This document shows positions 17,091 to 25,609 of a stretch of DNA of 26,793 nucleotides, piece by piece; position 1 is the stretch's first letter, and every line of letters begins with the position of its first letter. The notes under the pieces are model-generated. The model had not been told where the DNA came from, did not search any database, and was given only the letters and a program-made list of their open reading frames with translations. The position numbers were made by a program, and so were the translations under genes. This DNA comes from Holosporaceae bacterium. Its GTDB lineage: Bacteria; Pseudomonadota; Alphaproteobacteria; UBA3830. The stretch covers positions 1 through 26,793 of the forward strand of contig JAIRMS010000070.1 of the NCBI GenBank assembly GCA_031258475.1, read 5' to 3'.

Positions 17091-17120
17091 TTGCTTTCAA
17101 TTTTCTTTGTGTAGTAGAAT
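17091..17120 (+). promoter_or_regulatory. Candidate promoter of the NrdD-like/NrdG-like pair
   Basis: TTGCTT (17091-17096), an 18-base spacer, then TAGAAT (17115-17120), 27 bases before the ATG at 17147. Confidence 0.4.
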
Positions 17121-17146
17121 ACCTCCGGTTGTTTTGGGAGAATTGT

Positions 17147-17329
17147 ATGAACAGCGAAGATATAAAATTGAGAGATGAAGAACGTAGCAAATGCGAAGTT
17201 TGGACCCGTGTCATGGGATATCATCGTCCGGTCGACGATTTTAACATTGGCAAAAAGGGAGAGCAGGCCGAGAGGGTTCATTTCAGCGAGAAGCTGACCT
17301 GTGGAGATAGCTGTTTCAAGAGTAAATAG
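17147..17329 (+). CDS. Small protein resembling the glycyl-radical tail of anaerobic ribonucleotide reductase
   Basis: It has 60 residues, starting at ATG with GGGAG six bases upstream. Residues 16-46 (CEVWTRVMGYHRP, FNIGKKGEQAERVHF) follow the pattern of the NrdD C-terminus, where an RxxGY loop carries the radical glycine and FNxGKxxE follows. Gly24 would be the radical site. The rest of NrdD (about 600 residues, with the dNTP-making active site) is absent here. The tail has Cys52 and Cys56 (CGDSC), which might bind metal. It overlaps the NrdG-like activase by one base. Databases often label such short proteins anaerobic ribonucleotide reductase; a free-standing radical domain, similar in concept to GrcA for pyruvate formate-lyase, is my inference. 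Confidence 0.75.
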   Translation: MNSEDIKLRDEERSKCEVWTRVMGYHRPVDDFNIGKKGEQAERVHFSEKLTCGDSCFKSK

Positions 17330-18006
17330 TGGAGTCATTATTTGTCGGTGGAATCGTTTCTCTTTCCACGATTGATTATCCGGGGCATCTCGCGACGGTA
17401 ATATTTTTCCAGGGATGCCCCTGGAGATGCGGTTATTGCCATAATCGTCATCTGCAATCCATATCGCCCGAGGAGGCTCTTCCCTGGGATGACATTTTGA
17501 ATCTTCTGAAAATACGTCAGGGTTTTGTGGAGGCAGCGGTCTTCAGCGGCGGCGAACCTCTTATGCAGACCTGCCTGGTCGAAGCGATCAGGGACGTGAA
17601 GGATATGGGATTTAAGATAGGTTTACATACTTCTGGAGCGTTCCCTGATAGATTTGCGCGCGTCCTTCCGTTTGTGGATTGGGTTGGGTTTGATATAAAA
17701 CACGCCTTTGAGAGATATCAGGACGTTACATGCGTTACAAACAGCGGAGTATTGGCCCGTGAAAGCTTGGATTTGCTGATAGCGTCCGGTGTTGATTTCG
17801 AAGTAAGAATGACCCTCTACGAAAAAGTAGACGTGCCAGCCGTTGTTGGAGTTTTAAAAGGAATTTCAGCTCTTGGCGTAAAAACTGTTGCCCTGCAAAA
17901 ATGTCGAGATAAAAACGAGAATATAGTTGAACATCCCATATTTTCTGATAAACTCCTATTGGAAGATATATCGAAATACTTTAATAATTTTTCTATCAGG
18001 GGATAG
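17329..18006 (+). CDS. nrdG: Radical SAM activase, NrdG-like
   Basis: Iron-sulfur enzyme that cleaves S-adenosylmethionine to install a glycyl radical. It has 225 residues. The radical SAM cluster motif is C30-P-W-R-C34-G-Y-C37, followed by HNRHLQ, and the SAM-binding GGE is in FSGGEPLMQ. The family label is anaerobic ribonucleoside-triphosphate reductase activating protein. The GTG start overlaps the TAG of the preceding gene, so the two are translationally coupled and the small protein is the obvious substrate. Full-length nrdD is not nearby. A role under low oxygen is plausible but not shown. The gene symbol is tentative. Confidence 0.8.
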   Translation: MESLFVGGIVSLSTIDYPGHLATVIFFQGCPWRCGYCHNRHLQSISPEEALPWDDILNLLKIRQGFVEAAVFSGGEPLMQTCLVEAIRDVKDMGFKIGLHTSGAFPDRFARVLPFVDWVGFDIKHAFERYQDVTCVTNSGVLARESLDLLIASGVDFEVRMTLYEKVDVPAVVGVLKGISALGVKTVALQKCRDKNENIVEHPIFSDKLLLEDISKYFNNFSIRG

Positions 18007-18071
18007 TTTTTTCCTTTGAGTGATGGTATTTTTGGTTTTTGTGGTATATAGATTGAAAATATAGGAGTATA

Positions 18072-18332
18072 ATGGCCAACCATAAATCAGCTTTAAAAAG
18101 AATAAGGCAAAATGAGAAGAGAGCTTCTTTGAACAGGAGCAGATTAAGTCGCGTCAAAACTTTTATAAAAAAGTTCATTTCGAGTTTGGAGACTAGTGAA
18201 GCCGGCTCTGCTTTTTCCAGCGCCCAATCAGAGATAAAAAAAGGCGCTCTACGTGGAGTCCTGCACAGAAATAACGCAAATCGCAAGATTTCGCGTTTGA
18301 ATAGGTTATTGAAGTCCGCGGAAGTAAAATAG
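18072..18332 (+). CDS. rpsT: 30S ribosomal protein S20
   Basis: Primary 16S rRNA-binding protein of the small subunit. It has 86 residues, very basic and helical. The start MANHKSALKRIRQNEKR is diagnostic and HRNNANRKISRLNRLL closes the third helix. AGGAG lies a few bases before the ATG. It is followed by dnaA with a short gap, an arrangement seen in many alphaproteobacteria. Confidence 0.95.
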   Translation: MANHKSALKRIRQNEKRASLNRSRLSRVKTFIKKFISSLETSEAGSAFSSAQSEIKKGALRGVLHRNNANRKISRLNRLLKSAEVK

Positions 18333-18360
18333 TTTTTCGTTTCCGGTAATTGGGTGTTTC

Positions 18361-19713
18361 GTGAATAATTCGGATATAGAAAGAGTATGGGACGTTGTTT
18401 ATCGGGATTTACAGCACGAATTAGGAAATCCTGTCGTGAATAGTTGGATATCTCCATTATCTGTGGATAAGTTTTACTCGGGAGTTTTGTATATAAAGGC
18501 CCCCAGTATGTTTCTGCGAGATTGGGTCGTCAATAATTACGCCGATGTTATCCTGAGATTTTGCAAAAAGGAAAGCCGGGAAATTAGATCACTGGAAGTA
18601 TTCGTTTGTTCCATGCGCTCTTCTGTTGCTGAAAAATCTGATTCAAAAATTGTGGCGGCGGAAGAGAAGCGGAAAAAACAAGAATCTAGCATTCTTGGAG
18701 TTCCCCTTGATCCAAAATTTACGTTTAAAAACTTCGTTGTTGGAAAACCAAACGAATTTGCCCATGCAGCGGCGATGCGAGTCGCCGAGTCAGACAAAGT
18801 AGCTTTTAATCCGTTGTTTTTATACAGTGCTGTGGGACTGGGAAAAACCCATTTAATGCAGGCGATTGCCTGGCACATAAAAGAGCGAACTCCCAGAAGA
18901 AACGTTGCATACATGTCCGCCGAAAAATTTATGTATCACTTCATAAAATCGGTCAGAGATAAGGACATGATGGCGTTCAAAGAACAATTTCGTTCGGTGG
19001 ACGTGCTAATGATCGACGATGTTCAATTTATTTGCGGAAAGGATTCCACCCAGGAGGAGTTTTTTCATACATTTAATGCTTTGGTGGACAATAATCGACA
19101 GGTAATTGTTTCAGCAGATAAATCTCCGTCAGATTTAAATGGCATGGGAGAGAGGCTGAAATCCAGACTCGGATGGGGATTGGTTGCAGATATCCATCAA
19201 ACCAATTACGAACTTAGGCTGGGCATTTTGCAATCGAAGTTGGAAGATTGCCCCATAAAGATTCCAGAAAAAGTTTTGGAGTTTATTGCTCGTAAAGTAA
19301 CTTCTAACGTAAGAGAGCTTGAGGGGGCGCTGAATCGAGTAATTGCCAGCGCTGATTTTTCTGGAAACGAAATTACGATAGAGTGTGCAAAGGAATTTCT
19401 GTCGGATTTATTGCGTGCCTGCGATAAAAAAATAACCATTGAAGAAATTCAGAAAAAAGTCGCCAGCCATTATTCCATAAAATTAAGCGACATGTCGTCG
19501 TCCTGTCGAGCTAGAAAAGTAGCGTTGCCACGACAAATAGCGATGTACCTGGCCAAAAAACTCACAGCAACATCTCTTCCAGAGATTGGTAGAAACTTTG
19601 GAGGGCGCGATCATACGACGGTGCTTCATGCCTTTAAAAAGATCGAAGAGCGTACAGGCACAGATCCCGACATACTGAGGGACATAAAACTGCTGAGCAG
19701 CCTCATAGCGTAA
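18361..19713 (+). CDS. dnaA: Chromosomal replication initiator DnaA
   Basis: AAA+ ATPase that binds DnaA boxes and opens oriC. It has 450 residues. The N-terminal helicase-loading domain is about 1-75 and is followed by a short linker. The AAA+ core has Walker A GLGKT (159-163), Walker B VLMIDDVQF (215-223) and sensor/arginine regions. The DNA-binding domain carries the signature CRARKVALPRQIAMYLAKKL from residue 382 and GGRDHTTVLHA. The GTG start has only a weak ribosome site (TTGGGTG); no better start gives the conserved N-terminus. It lies 28 bases after rpsT, so probably partly cotranscribed. No cluster of DnaA boxes marks oriC here. Confidence 0.96.
   Translation: MNNSDIERVWDVVYRDLQHELGNPVVNSWISPLSVDKFYSGVLYIKAPSMFLRDWVVNNYADVILRFCKKESREIRSLEVFVCSMRSSVAEKSDSKIVAAEEKRKKQESSILGVPLDPKFTFKNFVVGKPNEFAHAAAMRVAESDKVAFNPLFLYSAVGLGKTHLMQAIAWHIKERTPRRNVAYMSAEKFMYHFIKSVRDKDMMAFKEQFRSVDVLMIDDVQFICGKDSTQEEFFHTFNALVDNNRQVIVSADKSPSDLNGMGERLKSRLGWGLVADIHQTNYELRLGILQSKLEDCPIKIPEKVLEFIARKVTSNVRELEGALNRVIASADFSGNEITIECAKEFLSDLLRACDKKITIEEIQKKVASHYSIKLSDMSSSCRARKVALPRQIAMYLAKKLTATSLPEIGRNFGGRDHTTVLHAFKKIEERTGTDPDILRDIKLLSSLIA
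18462..18470 (-). promoter_or_regulatory. Consensus DnaA box inside dnaA
   Basis: TGTGGATAA is the exact reverse complement of the consensus box TTATCCACA, about 100 bases into dnaA. A single perfect box might serve autoregulation or be chance. Confidence 0.3.
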
Positions 19714-19845
19714 CTCAACTGGAACCACCATAAACCCGAAAGCCACGATTCCCAAGCCCAACGGCTAAAGGCGTCGCAACAAACAACGCACCGCGAGCGT
19801 CAGAGGTTGCGGAGTTTAGCAGAAGACTACCGGCCAGTTCGAGCC
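19713..19845. other. Foldable intergenic region between dnaA and the convergent regulator gene
   Basis: Several nested complementary segments are visible: AACTGG (19716-19721) with CCAGTT near 19834; GCTAAA with TTTAGC around 19765-19815; inside that CGCAAC with GTTGCG; and hairpin CCGGC/GCCGG near the 3' end. There is no T-run on either strand. It could be a structured RNA or a mutual transcription block between converging genes. I tested it as tRNA and as tmRNA and found no acceptable T-arm or tag reading frame. Confidence 0.3.
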
Positions 19846-19860
19846 GGCAGCCACATGCAT

Positions 19861-20646
19861 TTAAGCTAGTCCAAAGTCTGAATAACCAACAACTTTGTAG
19901 ACCGCTTCTGCTTCGGAACGGTTGATTTCGAGCAGTTTATCTCTGGATAATTTCCCTTCTTTAAGGAGATTAATGTCAGAAATATCGCACAACTGCAGCG
20001 ATGTCGGGGTGACACTCCATATTTTTTTTACCAGGACTTTGCCCTTGTTTAAAACCACAACTATTGATTCCGGAACCAGGTTATTCGACAATTCCAGATA
20101 CAGAGTAGAGGAAGAGCTGAAGTGTGGTGAAAAATGTTCCCCCGCACTGAGTGCAATCAAGTCATTTCTAGACGTCAATTCGTACGGTCTTTGGCGCCAG
20201 TCGCCCGAAGGAGAAACTTTGATCATCATTTTCCCTGGATTATCAGTATCCTCTAGTATGCAATGCAAAGGAATACTATTTTCGCGGGCCATCAATTCCA
20301 GACGTCGGCTTTTGTTGAACTCAATTGGTGACACCAGTTTACTTTCGTGGGAAATTTCCTGCAGAAGTTCTGCTGGTTCACACCTAAAAGCACAGGATAG
20401 TCTTCGGATGAGGTCGGTGTTCAGTCTTCTGGAGCCCGACTCCAAGCGAGAAAGATATGAAATAGAGATGCTTGTCACTTCCGACAATGTCTCCAGAGTA
20501 TATCCGCTTCTTTTGCGAAGGTACTTTAGATGCGTCATAGGCACATCTTTTCTTTTTCTTCCGACTCTGTCTCCTAATCTCAAATCGATGGGATCTATCT
20601 CATCGAAATCTATTTCCTTCATAGGACTCAAACTTTGTCTTGCCAT
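19861..20646 (-). CDS. XRE-family transcriptional regulator
   Basis: It has 261 residues from the ATG at 20646, which has GAGAGG six bases upstream and lies downstream of the predicted promoter; an in-frame ATG at 20679 falls within the promoter. A Cro/cI-type helix-turn-helix covers about residues 38-92 (LKYLRKRSGYTLETLSEVTS, then YLSRLESGSRRL). The C-terminal part (about 175-255) has short strands such as VVVLNKGKVLVKKIW and AVYKVVGYSDF, loosely like the S24/LexA dimerisation fold. I see no convincing Ser-Lys catalytic pair, so self-cleavage is unlikely. The target is unknown; its own promoter carries a palindrome suited to autorepression. Confidence 0.82.
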   Translation of the reverse strand: MARQSLSPMKEIDFDEIDPIDLRLGDRVGRKRKDVPMTHLKYLRKRSGYTLETLSEVTSISISYLSRLESGSRRLNTDLIRRLSCAFRCEPAELLQEISHESKLVSPIEFNKSRRLELMARENSIPLHCILEDTDNPGKMMIKVSPSGDWRQRPYELTSRNDLIALSAGEHFSPHFSSSSTLYLELSNNLVPESIVVVLNKGKVLVKKIWSVTPTSLQLCDISDINLLKEGKLSRDKLLEINRSEAEAVYKVVGYSDFGLA

Positions 20647-20672
20647 ATCAAACCTCTCATAAACTAAAACTG

Positions 20673-20707
20673 TATACATGTATATAAGACGACAAAAAGA
20701 AAGTCAA
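20673..20707 (-). promoter_or_regulatory. Promoter and candidate operator of the XRE regulator
   Basis: On the minus strand TTGACT (20702-20707), a 17-base spacer and TATACA (20679-20684). The -10 is part of a perfect 12-bp palindrome, TATACATGTATA, at 20673-20684. A dimeric repressor bound there would block RNA polymerase. Confidence 0.6.
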
Positions 20708-20827
20708 TACCCATTGTTGTATAAAAAAATACATAAAAAAATATTGTTTAATATATAGAATGTTTGATGTTTATATTTCGTTGAAAATCAGTTTGTTATT
20801 ATGATTTTAAAAAAGTTAAAACGCCTA

Positions 20828-20856
20828 TTGAAAAAAACAATTCTTTTTAAGATACT
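20828..20856 (+). promoter_or_regulatory. Candidate promoter of the 20941 gene
   Basis: TTGAAA (20828-20833), 17 bases, GATACT (20851-20856). It leaves a leader of about 80 bases. The surrounding 20708-20827 is strongly AT-rich, with no other feature seen. Confidence 0.4.
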
Positions 20857-20940
20857 AAACGGGTGCTATGCGCTAAAAATATGTGTTTTTTGTTGTTTTT
20901 GTAAGTTTAGAGGCTAGTATACAGAGACGACGGTTGGGAT

Positions 20941-21429
20941 ATGAAATCCTTAAAAAACAATGAGTTAGTTTCGCGAGGCAAAAAGAAATTGTGCAAAATA
21001 CACAATGGCAACAGCCGTTCGCTACAAAAAGTTAAATTGTCCATATACAAGTCGTACAATCATGCAAAAATGCACCATCTGCTCAAAAGAAAAAAAATAA
21101 AACTACACAAAATAAAGTTTGTATCGAATATTGTGAATCACGATCTGTTGAAAACGATAAAACTTTTAGAAACGACCGGCGATCCCATTTTATCCAGAAG
21201 ATATCGCTCAAACGTCGGCAATTCCAACAAAGGGAACAACTGGAGCAGCGAAGGGGAAATAATAAATTGGCTAGCATCCATAGGCATAAAAATAAAACGT
21301 GTAAATTCGCTCTGCTTTATCCTAAAAAACAGAGCTTGCTCTTTTAATCACATCGTAATTTTTGCGAATAAAAAACGTGTCGAACTTGGACTAAGCCCAT
21401 TTTATATAGAGGGCATTACGGAATTTTAG
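20941..21429 (+). CDS. Hypothetical basic protein
   Basis: Not recognised. It has 162 residues. The first 70 are very basic (many Lys, His, Arg), which suggests nucleic-acid binding. A middle part rich in Ser/Asn (SNVGNSNKGNNWSSEGE) follows, and a better-ordered end (EIINWLASIGIKIKRV, HIVIFANKKRVELGL) may form a small alpha/beta domain. No signal peptide or membrane helix. The ATG has only GGGAT upstream. It is divergent from the XRE regulator, 294 bases from its start, and ends before a hairpin with a T-run. The divergent placement makes it a possible target of that regulator. Confidence 0.65.
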   Translation: MKSLKNNELVSRGKKKLCKIHNGNSRSLQKVKLSIYKSYNHAKMHHLLKRKKIKLHKIKFVSNIVNHDLLKTIKLLETTGDPILSRRYRSNVGNSNKGNNWSSEGEIINWLASIGIKIKRVNSLCFILKNRACSFNHIVIFANKKRVELGLSPFYIEGITEF

Positions 21430-21481
21430 CCGTGAGGGGTTGAATTTCACAGGATTTGCAACTGATAATCTCCTAAACACC

Positions 21482-21529
21482 ATGCCGCTTGCCGCGGCGG
21501 TAATTGATTTGGAGGGGCATTTTGTTTTT
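21482..21529 (+). terminator. Candidate terminator after the 20941 gene
   Basis: ATGCC (21482-21486) pairs with GGCAT (21516-21520), with a GC-rich inner stem GCCGC/GCGGC as an alternative, followed by TTTGTTTTT. The loop is large, so efficiency is uncertain. Confidence 0.45.
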
Positions 21530-21588
21530 CGGCGCAGTCTCAATATCTAGAAACAGCTTTCCTGATTATTGCGTTTTGTATATAATTT

Positions 21589-21613
21589 CCGCAGTCTTGC
21601 GGTTGTTTTATTT
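21589..21613 (+). promoter_or_regulatory. Hairpin with T-run just before the leuS ribosome site
   Basis: CCGCA (21589-21593), loop GTCT, TGCGG (21598-21602), then TTGTTTTATTT, directly followed by GGAG (21614-21617). A TATAAT at 21581-21586 lies right before it. The hairpin therefore either ends upstream transcripts or sits at the 5' end of the leuS mRNA. Confidence 0.4.
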
Positions 21614-21622
21614 GGAGAAACC

Positions 21623-24202
21623 ATGGATATTTCGGAGATAGCGCTATATAACTTTTCTGCGGTGGAACGAAAATGGCAGGATTTTTGGCTGAAAAATGAG
21701 TCATTTCGCGCCGATTGCAGCCCATCCAAAAAAAAATACTACGTTCTGGAAATGTTCATGTATCCGTCCGGAAAAGTTCACATTGGGCATGTCCGTAACT
21801 ACACGATCGGCGATATAATCGCCCGCTTCAAGAGACTGCGCGGCTTCTCCGTTCTGCATCCAACTGGGTGGGATGCGTTCGGACTTCCGGCCGAAAACGC
21901 GGCCCTGAAACAGGGCGGGCATCCCAGAGATTGGACCTATAAAAACATCGACATCATGAAAAGGCAGATGCTGTCTCTCGGATTTTCATACGATTGGAGA
22001 AGGGAGTTCGCCACCTGCGACGAAAAATATTATGGATTTCAACAGAAAATCTTCCTGGCTCTCCACAAGAAAGGTCTGATCTACAGAAAAAAATCCGAAA
22101 TTAATTGGGATCCGGTCGATAACTGCGTATTGGCGAACGAGCAGGTCATCGGCGGATGCGGTTGGCGGTCCGGGGCGCCGGTGGAAAGAAGAATGCTTTC
22201 CCAATGGTTTTTGAAAATCACCGATTTTGTGGATGAGCTGCTGGCAGAGATTGACAATCTGAAAGGATGGCCGGAAAAAGTAAGAATTATGCAGCAGAAC
22301 TGGATCGGAAAATCGGAGGGCTGCTCGATAAAATTCCGAACAAACGCCGGAAACAATAGCGATATCGTCGTCTTTTCAACCCGGCCGGAAACCATTTTCG
22401 GAGCGACGTTTTTGGCCATTTCTCCGGATCATCCGCTGGCGATCGAATTGTCCAAAACGAACGACAAAATAAAAGCGTTCATCGAAGAATTCAAAAGAGG
22501 GTCTGTTGCGCAGGAATTCCTGGATAAGCAGGAAAAATCCGGCGTGGATACGGGAATACTGGCCGATCATCCGTTTACGGACAGAAAACTTCCGGTCTAC
22601 GTGGCTAACTTCGTTCTCATGAATTATGGAACTGGCGCTGTGTTCGCCACTCCGGCCCACGACAAAAGGGACTACGATTTCGCGGTAAAATACGGATTGC
22701 AGATAGAACAGGTCGTGGCTTCTCCGGAAGGCTGCGTCGAATTACCATATCTGGACGACGGCATTTTGATCAATTCGGATTTTTTGAACGGACTAAGCAT
22801 TGCCGAGGGGAAAAAAGCAGTCATTCAAAAGTTGTGCGATATAGGCGCTGGAAAGCGCGAGGTATTTTTCAAGCTCATGGACTGGGGAATTTCAAGACAG
22901 AGATACTGGGGATGCCCCATTCCCATGGTTCACTGCGAAAAATGCGGCGTCGTTCCCCTAAAAGAAGAGGATTTGCCGGTTATTCTTCCCCATGATGTGT
23001 CTTTTTCGGAGGCGGGAAATCCGCTGGATAGGCACAAAACCTGGAAACATACGCGATGCCCGCATTGCGGAGGTGAGGCAATCCGCGAAACCGATACCCT
23101 GGACACATTTTTCGATTCGTCCTGGTATTTTTTGCGTTTTTGTATGAACGATTCGGACGACGAAAATTTGCTGAAAAAGGACGATGTCGCCCATTGGATG
23201 CGGGTGGATCAGTATATTGGCGGAGTGGAGCACGCGATTCTTCATCTTCTGTATGCCAGGTTTTTCTCCAAGGCTCTGACCGAGTGTGGATTTATTAACG
23301 TTCGCGAACCATTCGAAAATCTGTTCACCCAGGGAATGGTTTGCTGCATGACCTATCGCAAAGAAAACGGAGACTGGCTATTTCCGGAGGAAGTGCAGAA
23401 AAATGCGAACGGCGAATATGAGGTTATCGCCACCGGAGAAAGAGCGATCGTTGGTAATTTCGAAAAGATGAGCAAATCTAAAAAGAATACGGTTGATCCA
23501 GACGAAATTGTGAAAAACTACGGCGCGGACGCTCTGCGGCTGTTCGTGGTTTCCGATACTCCTCCGGATAGGGATTTCCCGTGGTCGGACGAAGGATTGG
23601 AAGGCTGCTGGCGATTTATCAATCGCGTTTGGCGTTTGTTTATATATGCCAAATCACAGGGGATCGGCTCTGAGGAGTGCTCCGGGGACCCGGTGCTGGA
23701 AAATCTTGATTCGGACATACAAAAATTATACAAAGATTTTCACAGAACGATAAAAAATGTCACGGATTCCCTTGAAGAAAGAACAATGAACAAGGCTGTG
23801 GCATACATTAGAGACTGCGTGAACGCCGTGTATCTGTATCTGGAAAAAATGGTGGACAACAAACCAGTCTTTTCGATAATTATCAGGGATTTAATCAAAC
23901 TAATGGATCCCATCGCTCCGCATATCTGCGAAGAAGCCTGGAATATGCTCGGATTCAACGGATTGGTTTCCGATAATTCCTGGCCAGATTATAAAGAGGA
24001 ATACCTGGAAATTAGCACCATTGATTTACCAATCCAGGTCAACGGAAGGCTGCGCGGAACCGTCAGCATAGCCGTCGACGAGTCCGAAGACGTTATTTTC
24101 GAGCGGGCGTTGCAAATTCCCGCTGTGAAAAACGCCATTTCCTCCAAGCCGCTGAAAAAGAGAATTTTTATAAAAGGGAAGATAATAAATTTTGTGGTCT
24201 AG
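21623..24202 (+). CDS. leuS: Leucyl-tRNA synthetase
   Basis: Class I synthetase charging tRNA-Leu in the cytoplasm. It has 859 residues, full length for a bacterial LeuRS. Catalytic motifs are HIGH at residues 53-56 and KMSKS at 615-619. The CP1 editing domain has [11 protein letters not shown] and the conserved Asp in [18 protein letters not shown] zinc-type segment CEKCG...CPHCG is intact. The C-terminal part has [17 protein letters not shown] and the final VNGRLRG. I chose the ATG at 21623, which has GGAG five bases upstream. It overlaps lptE by 11 bases in an operon leuS-lptE-holA, as in many proteobacteria. Confidence 0.97.
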   Translation: MDISEIALYNFSAVERKWQDFWLKNESFRADCSPSKKKYYVLEMFMYPSGKVHIGHVRNYTIGDIIARFKRLRGFSVLHPTGWDAFGLPAENAALKQGGHPRDWTYKNIDIMKRQMLSLGFSYDWRREFATCDEKYYGFQQKIFLALHKKGLIYRKKSEINWDPVDNCVLANEQVIGGCGWRSGAPVERRMLSQWFLKITDFVDELLAEIDNLKGWPEKVRIMQQNWIGKSEGCSIKFRTNAGNNSDIVVFSTRPETIFGATFLAISPDHPLAIELSKTNDKIKAFIEEFKRGSVAQEFLDKQEKSGVDTGILADHPFTDRKLPVYVANFVLMNYGTGAVFATPAHDKRDYDFAVKYGLQIEQVVASPEGCVELPYLDDGILINSDFLNGLSIAEGKKAVIQKLCDIGAGKREVFFKLMDWGISRQRYWGCPIPMVHCEKCGVVPLKEEDLPVILPHDVSFSEAGNPLDRHKTWKHTRCPHCGGEAIRETDTLDTFFDSSWYFLRFCMNDSDDENLLKKDDVAHWMRVDQYIGGVEHAILHLLYARFFSKALTECGFINVREPFENLFTQGMVCCMTYRKENGDWLFPEEVQKNANGEYEVIATGERAIVGNFEKMSKSKKNTVDPDEIVKNYGADALRLFVVSDTPPDRDFPWSDEGLEGCWRFINRVWRLFIYAKSQGIGSEECSGDPVLENLDSDIQKLYKDFHRTIKNVTDSLEERTMNKAVAYIRDCVNAVYLYLEKMVDNKPVFSIIIRDLIKLMDPIAPHICEEAWNMLGFNGLVSDNSWPDYKEEYLEISTIDLPIQVNGRLRGTVSIAVDESEDVIFERALQIPAVKNAISSKPLKKRIFIKGKIINFVV

Positions 24203-24665
24203 AATCCTATTTTTTCTACTGTGCACCGGATGTTCGGTAAATCCTCTGTATGATGGAGACAGCCAATCTGGTGAAGCGCAAAACTTCGAACTCGATATAA
24301 TTGCCGAGCGAGAAGGGCAAAAGCTGCGAGGCTATATCATGGATTCTCTGAGAGACTTGAGTTTTTCAGGAAAAAGATATCGCCTGACCATTCAATTGGC
24401 CCGCAGCGAAACGCCGTTTGCCTTCACAACCGACGGCAATGCGAGGCGACTTCGGATATCCTACACTGCCAACGTCACGCTGAAAAATGAGAAAAGAGAG
24501 GTGATTTTCTCTCGTCCTATTTCCGTTCACACCAGCAGCAATATTTCCAGCGCCCAGGGCGGGGTGGTTCTCTCCTTATATGGTCACAACAACAGCGCGC
24601 TATTGAGAGAACTGAGCAACCGAATCATCGAAAATATAAAGGTGTTTTTAACGCATGAAGATTGA
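24192..24665 (+). CDS. lptE: LPS-assembly lipoprotein LptE
   Basis: Outer-membrane lipoprotein that plugs the LptD barrel and helps insert lipopolysaccharide. It has 157 residues. The N-terminus [15 protein letters not shown] is a short lipoprotein signal with Cys14 as the lipidated residue; position -3 is Cys rather than the usual Leu. The body is the small alpha/beta LptE fold ([29 protein letters not shown]). Start is TTG at 24192, inside leuS; no ATG or GTG would keep the signal. The position between leuS and holA strongly supports the call. It implies that the cell makes, or once made, LPS. Confidence 0.8.
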   Translation: MWSRILFFLLCTGCSVNPLYDGDSQSGEAQNFELDIIAEREGQKLRGYIMDSLRDLSFSGKRYRLTIQLARSETPFAFTTDGNARRLRISYTANVTLKNEKREVIFSRPISVHTSSNISSAQGGVVLSLYGHNNSALLRELSNRIIENIKVFLTHED

Positions 24666-25431
24666 TTTCGCAAGCATTGGCCCAAATCGCATTAAACCGG
24701 GAAGCGTTTTCTATATATATGGTAATTATAGAAAATCCTTCGGTGTGTTCTGTGAGTTCATTCGAGACGAATTGCTGAAAAAATCCATGGACGTAAATCT
24801 TCATTTTTGCTCCGTTGCCGAATGTCTGAAAATCGTAAATGGACAATGTGATTTATTCGGAACAAAAACCGATTGTTTCTGCATAAGGAACGTGGAGGAT
24901 AATCATCTGGAAAAAATATCCGAATTCTTCGATGAAAAAAGCTCCGTTTTCATACTGGAAAGCGGGAATTATTTGAAATCCAAGAAAATCACCGATTACT
25001 TGCTGAAAAGCGAGGCATTTGCCCTGGCTTCTTTTAGCAATGAATCGACGCTGCGTTCCATAATCAGGATGCTTTTCCCAAACCTGCCGCAAATCGTCTG
25101 CGACGAGGTTGTAAAGATTGTCTCCAATACCGACGAGGAATTATATTCCCTCTTCCGAAAGCTCTCTCTTTTATTGGATGATTGCGATTCCGTAGACCTG
25201 AAAAATTATTCGACCTACAAACAATCATTTTTTAGTGCATTGGAGATAATTCCGCTGATTAGATTCCTATTACAAACCGCTCTTAGAGAACGCATTGCAA
25301 AATCAAGCAACTTTTCAAAAATAAACATGTCGAACAAAAATGTAATTCATGATCTCCTGAGAGCCGAATTACTGCAGAAATTTGGGTCAGACATAAGTCG
25401 TGGATATATTTATCTAAAATTATTAAGTTAG
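24655..25431 (+). CDS. holA: DNA polymerase III delta subunit, short form
   Basis: The delta subunit of the clamp loader opens the sliding clamp. It has 258 residues, against about 330-340 in usual HolA proteins. Recognisable features are the early PGSVFYIYGN strand with no Walker motif, the SVFILESGNYLKSKKITDYL segment (where other HolA proteins have a Lys/Leu strand) and EIIPLIRFLLQTALRE in the collar region. Similarity is weak and the call leans on its place behind leuS-lptE, with an 11-base overlap. The short length could mean a reduced collar domain in this lineage. The stop at 25431 is followed by no clear terminator. Confidence 0.7.
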   Translation: MKIDFASIGPNRIKPGSVFYIYGNYRKSFGVFCEFIRDELLKKSMDVNLHFCSVAECLKIVNGQCDLFGTKTDCFCIRNVEDNHLEKISEFFDEKSSVFILESGNYLKSKKITDYLLKSEAFALASFSNESTLRSIIRMLFPNLPQIVCDEVVKIVSNTDEELYSLFRKLSLLLDDCDSVDLKNYSTYKQSFFSALEIIPLIRFLLQTALRERIAKSSNFSKINMSNKNVIHDLLRAELLQKFGSDISRGYIYLKLLS

Positions 25432-25444
25432 TTTCATTTCTTGC

Positions 25445-25606
25445 CTGACAAGCTTGATGACATATTGCATGTGCGATTCGTTATGATAATACACAGCATG
25501 TAACATCAGCCAAAGAGTCAAATTTTTGTTTTAGAGAGCGGATTTTTCTTTTTAGCCAGCTCCAAAAATGCTAGATCGGATTGAGATCCGGAGAATACGA
25601 AGGCTG
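25445..25606 (-). pseudogene. IS630-type transposase C-terminal remnant
   Basis: The minus strand from 25606 reads QPSYSPDLNPI, then TAG (25571-25573), then HFWSWLKRKIRSLKQKF. The family's motif is YSPDLNPIE, so TAG replaces the catalytic Glu codon. A second stop follows at 25481-25483. The upstream part of the gene is missing: the repeat at 25610 begins directly at the break. Confidence 0.7.
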
Positions 25607-25609
25607 ATA

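Noticed and set aside
18361..19713. oriC at dnaA
   Set aside because: Only one perfect DnaA box was seen and no AT-rich unwinding region with clustered boxes nearby; in alphaproteobacteria oriC is often away from dnaA.
19830..19860. tRNA or tmRNA T-arm (CAGTTCGAG) after dnaA
   Set aside because: The flanking bases do not form a 5-pair arm with a 7-base loop, and there is no acceptor stem or tag reading frame.
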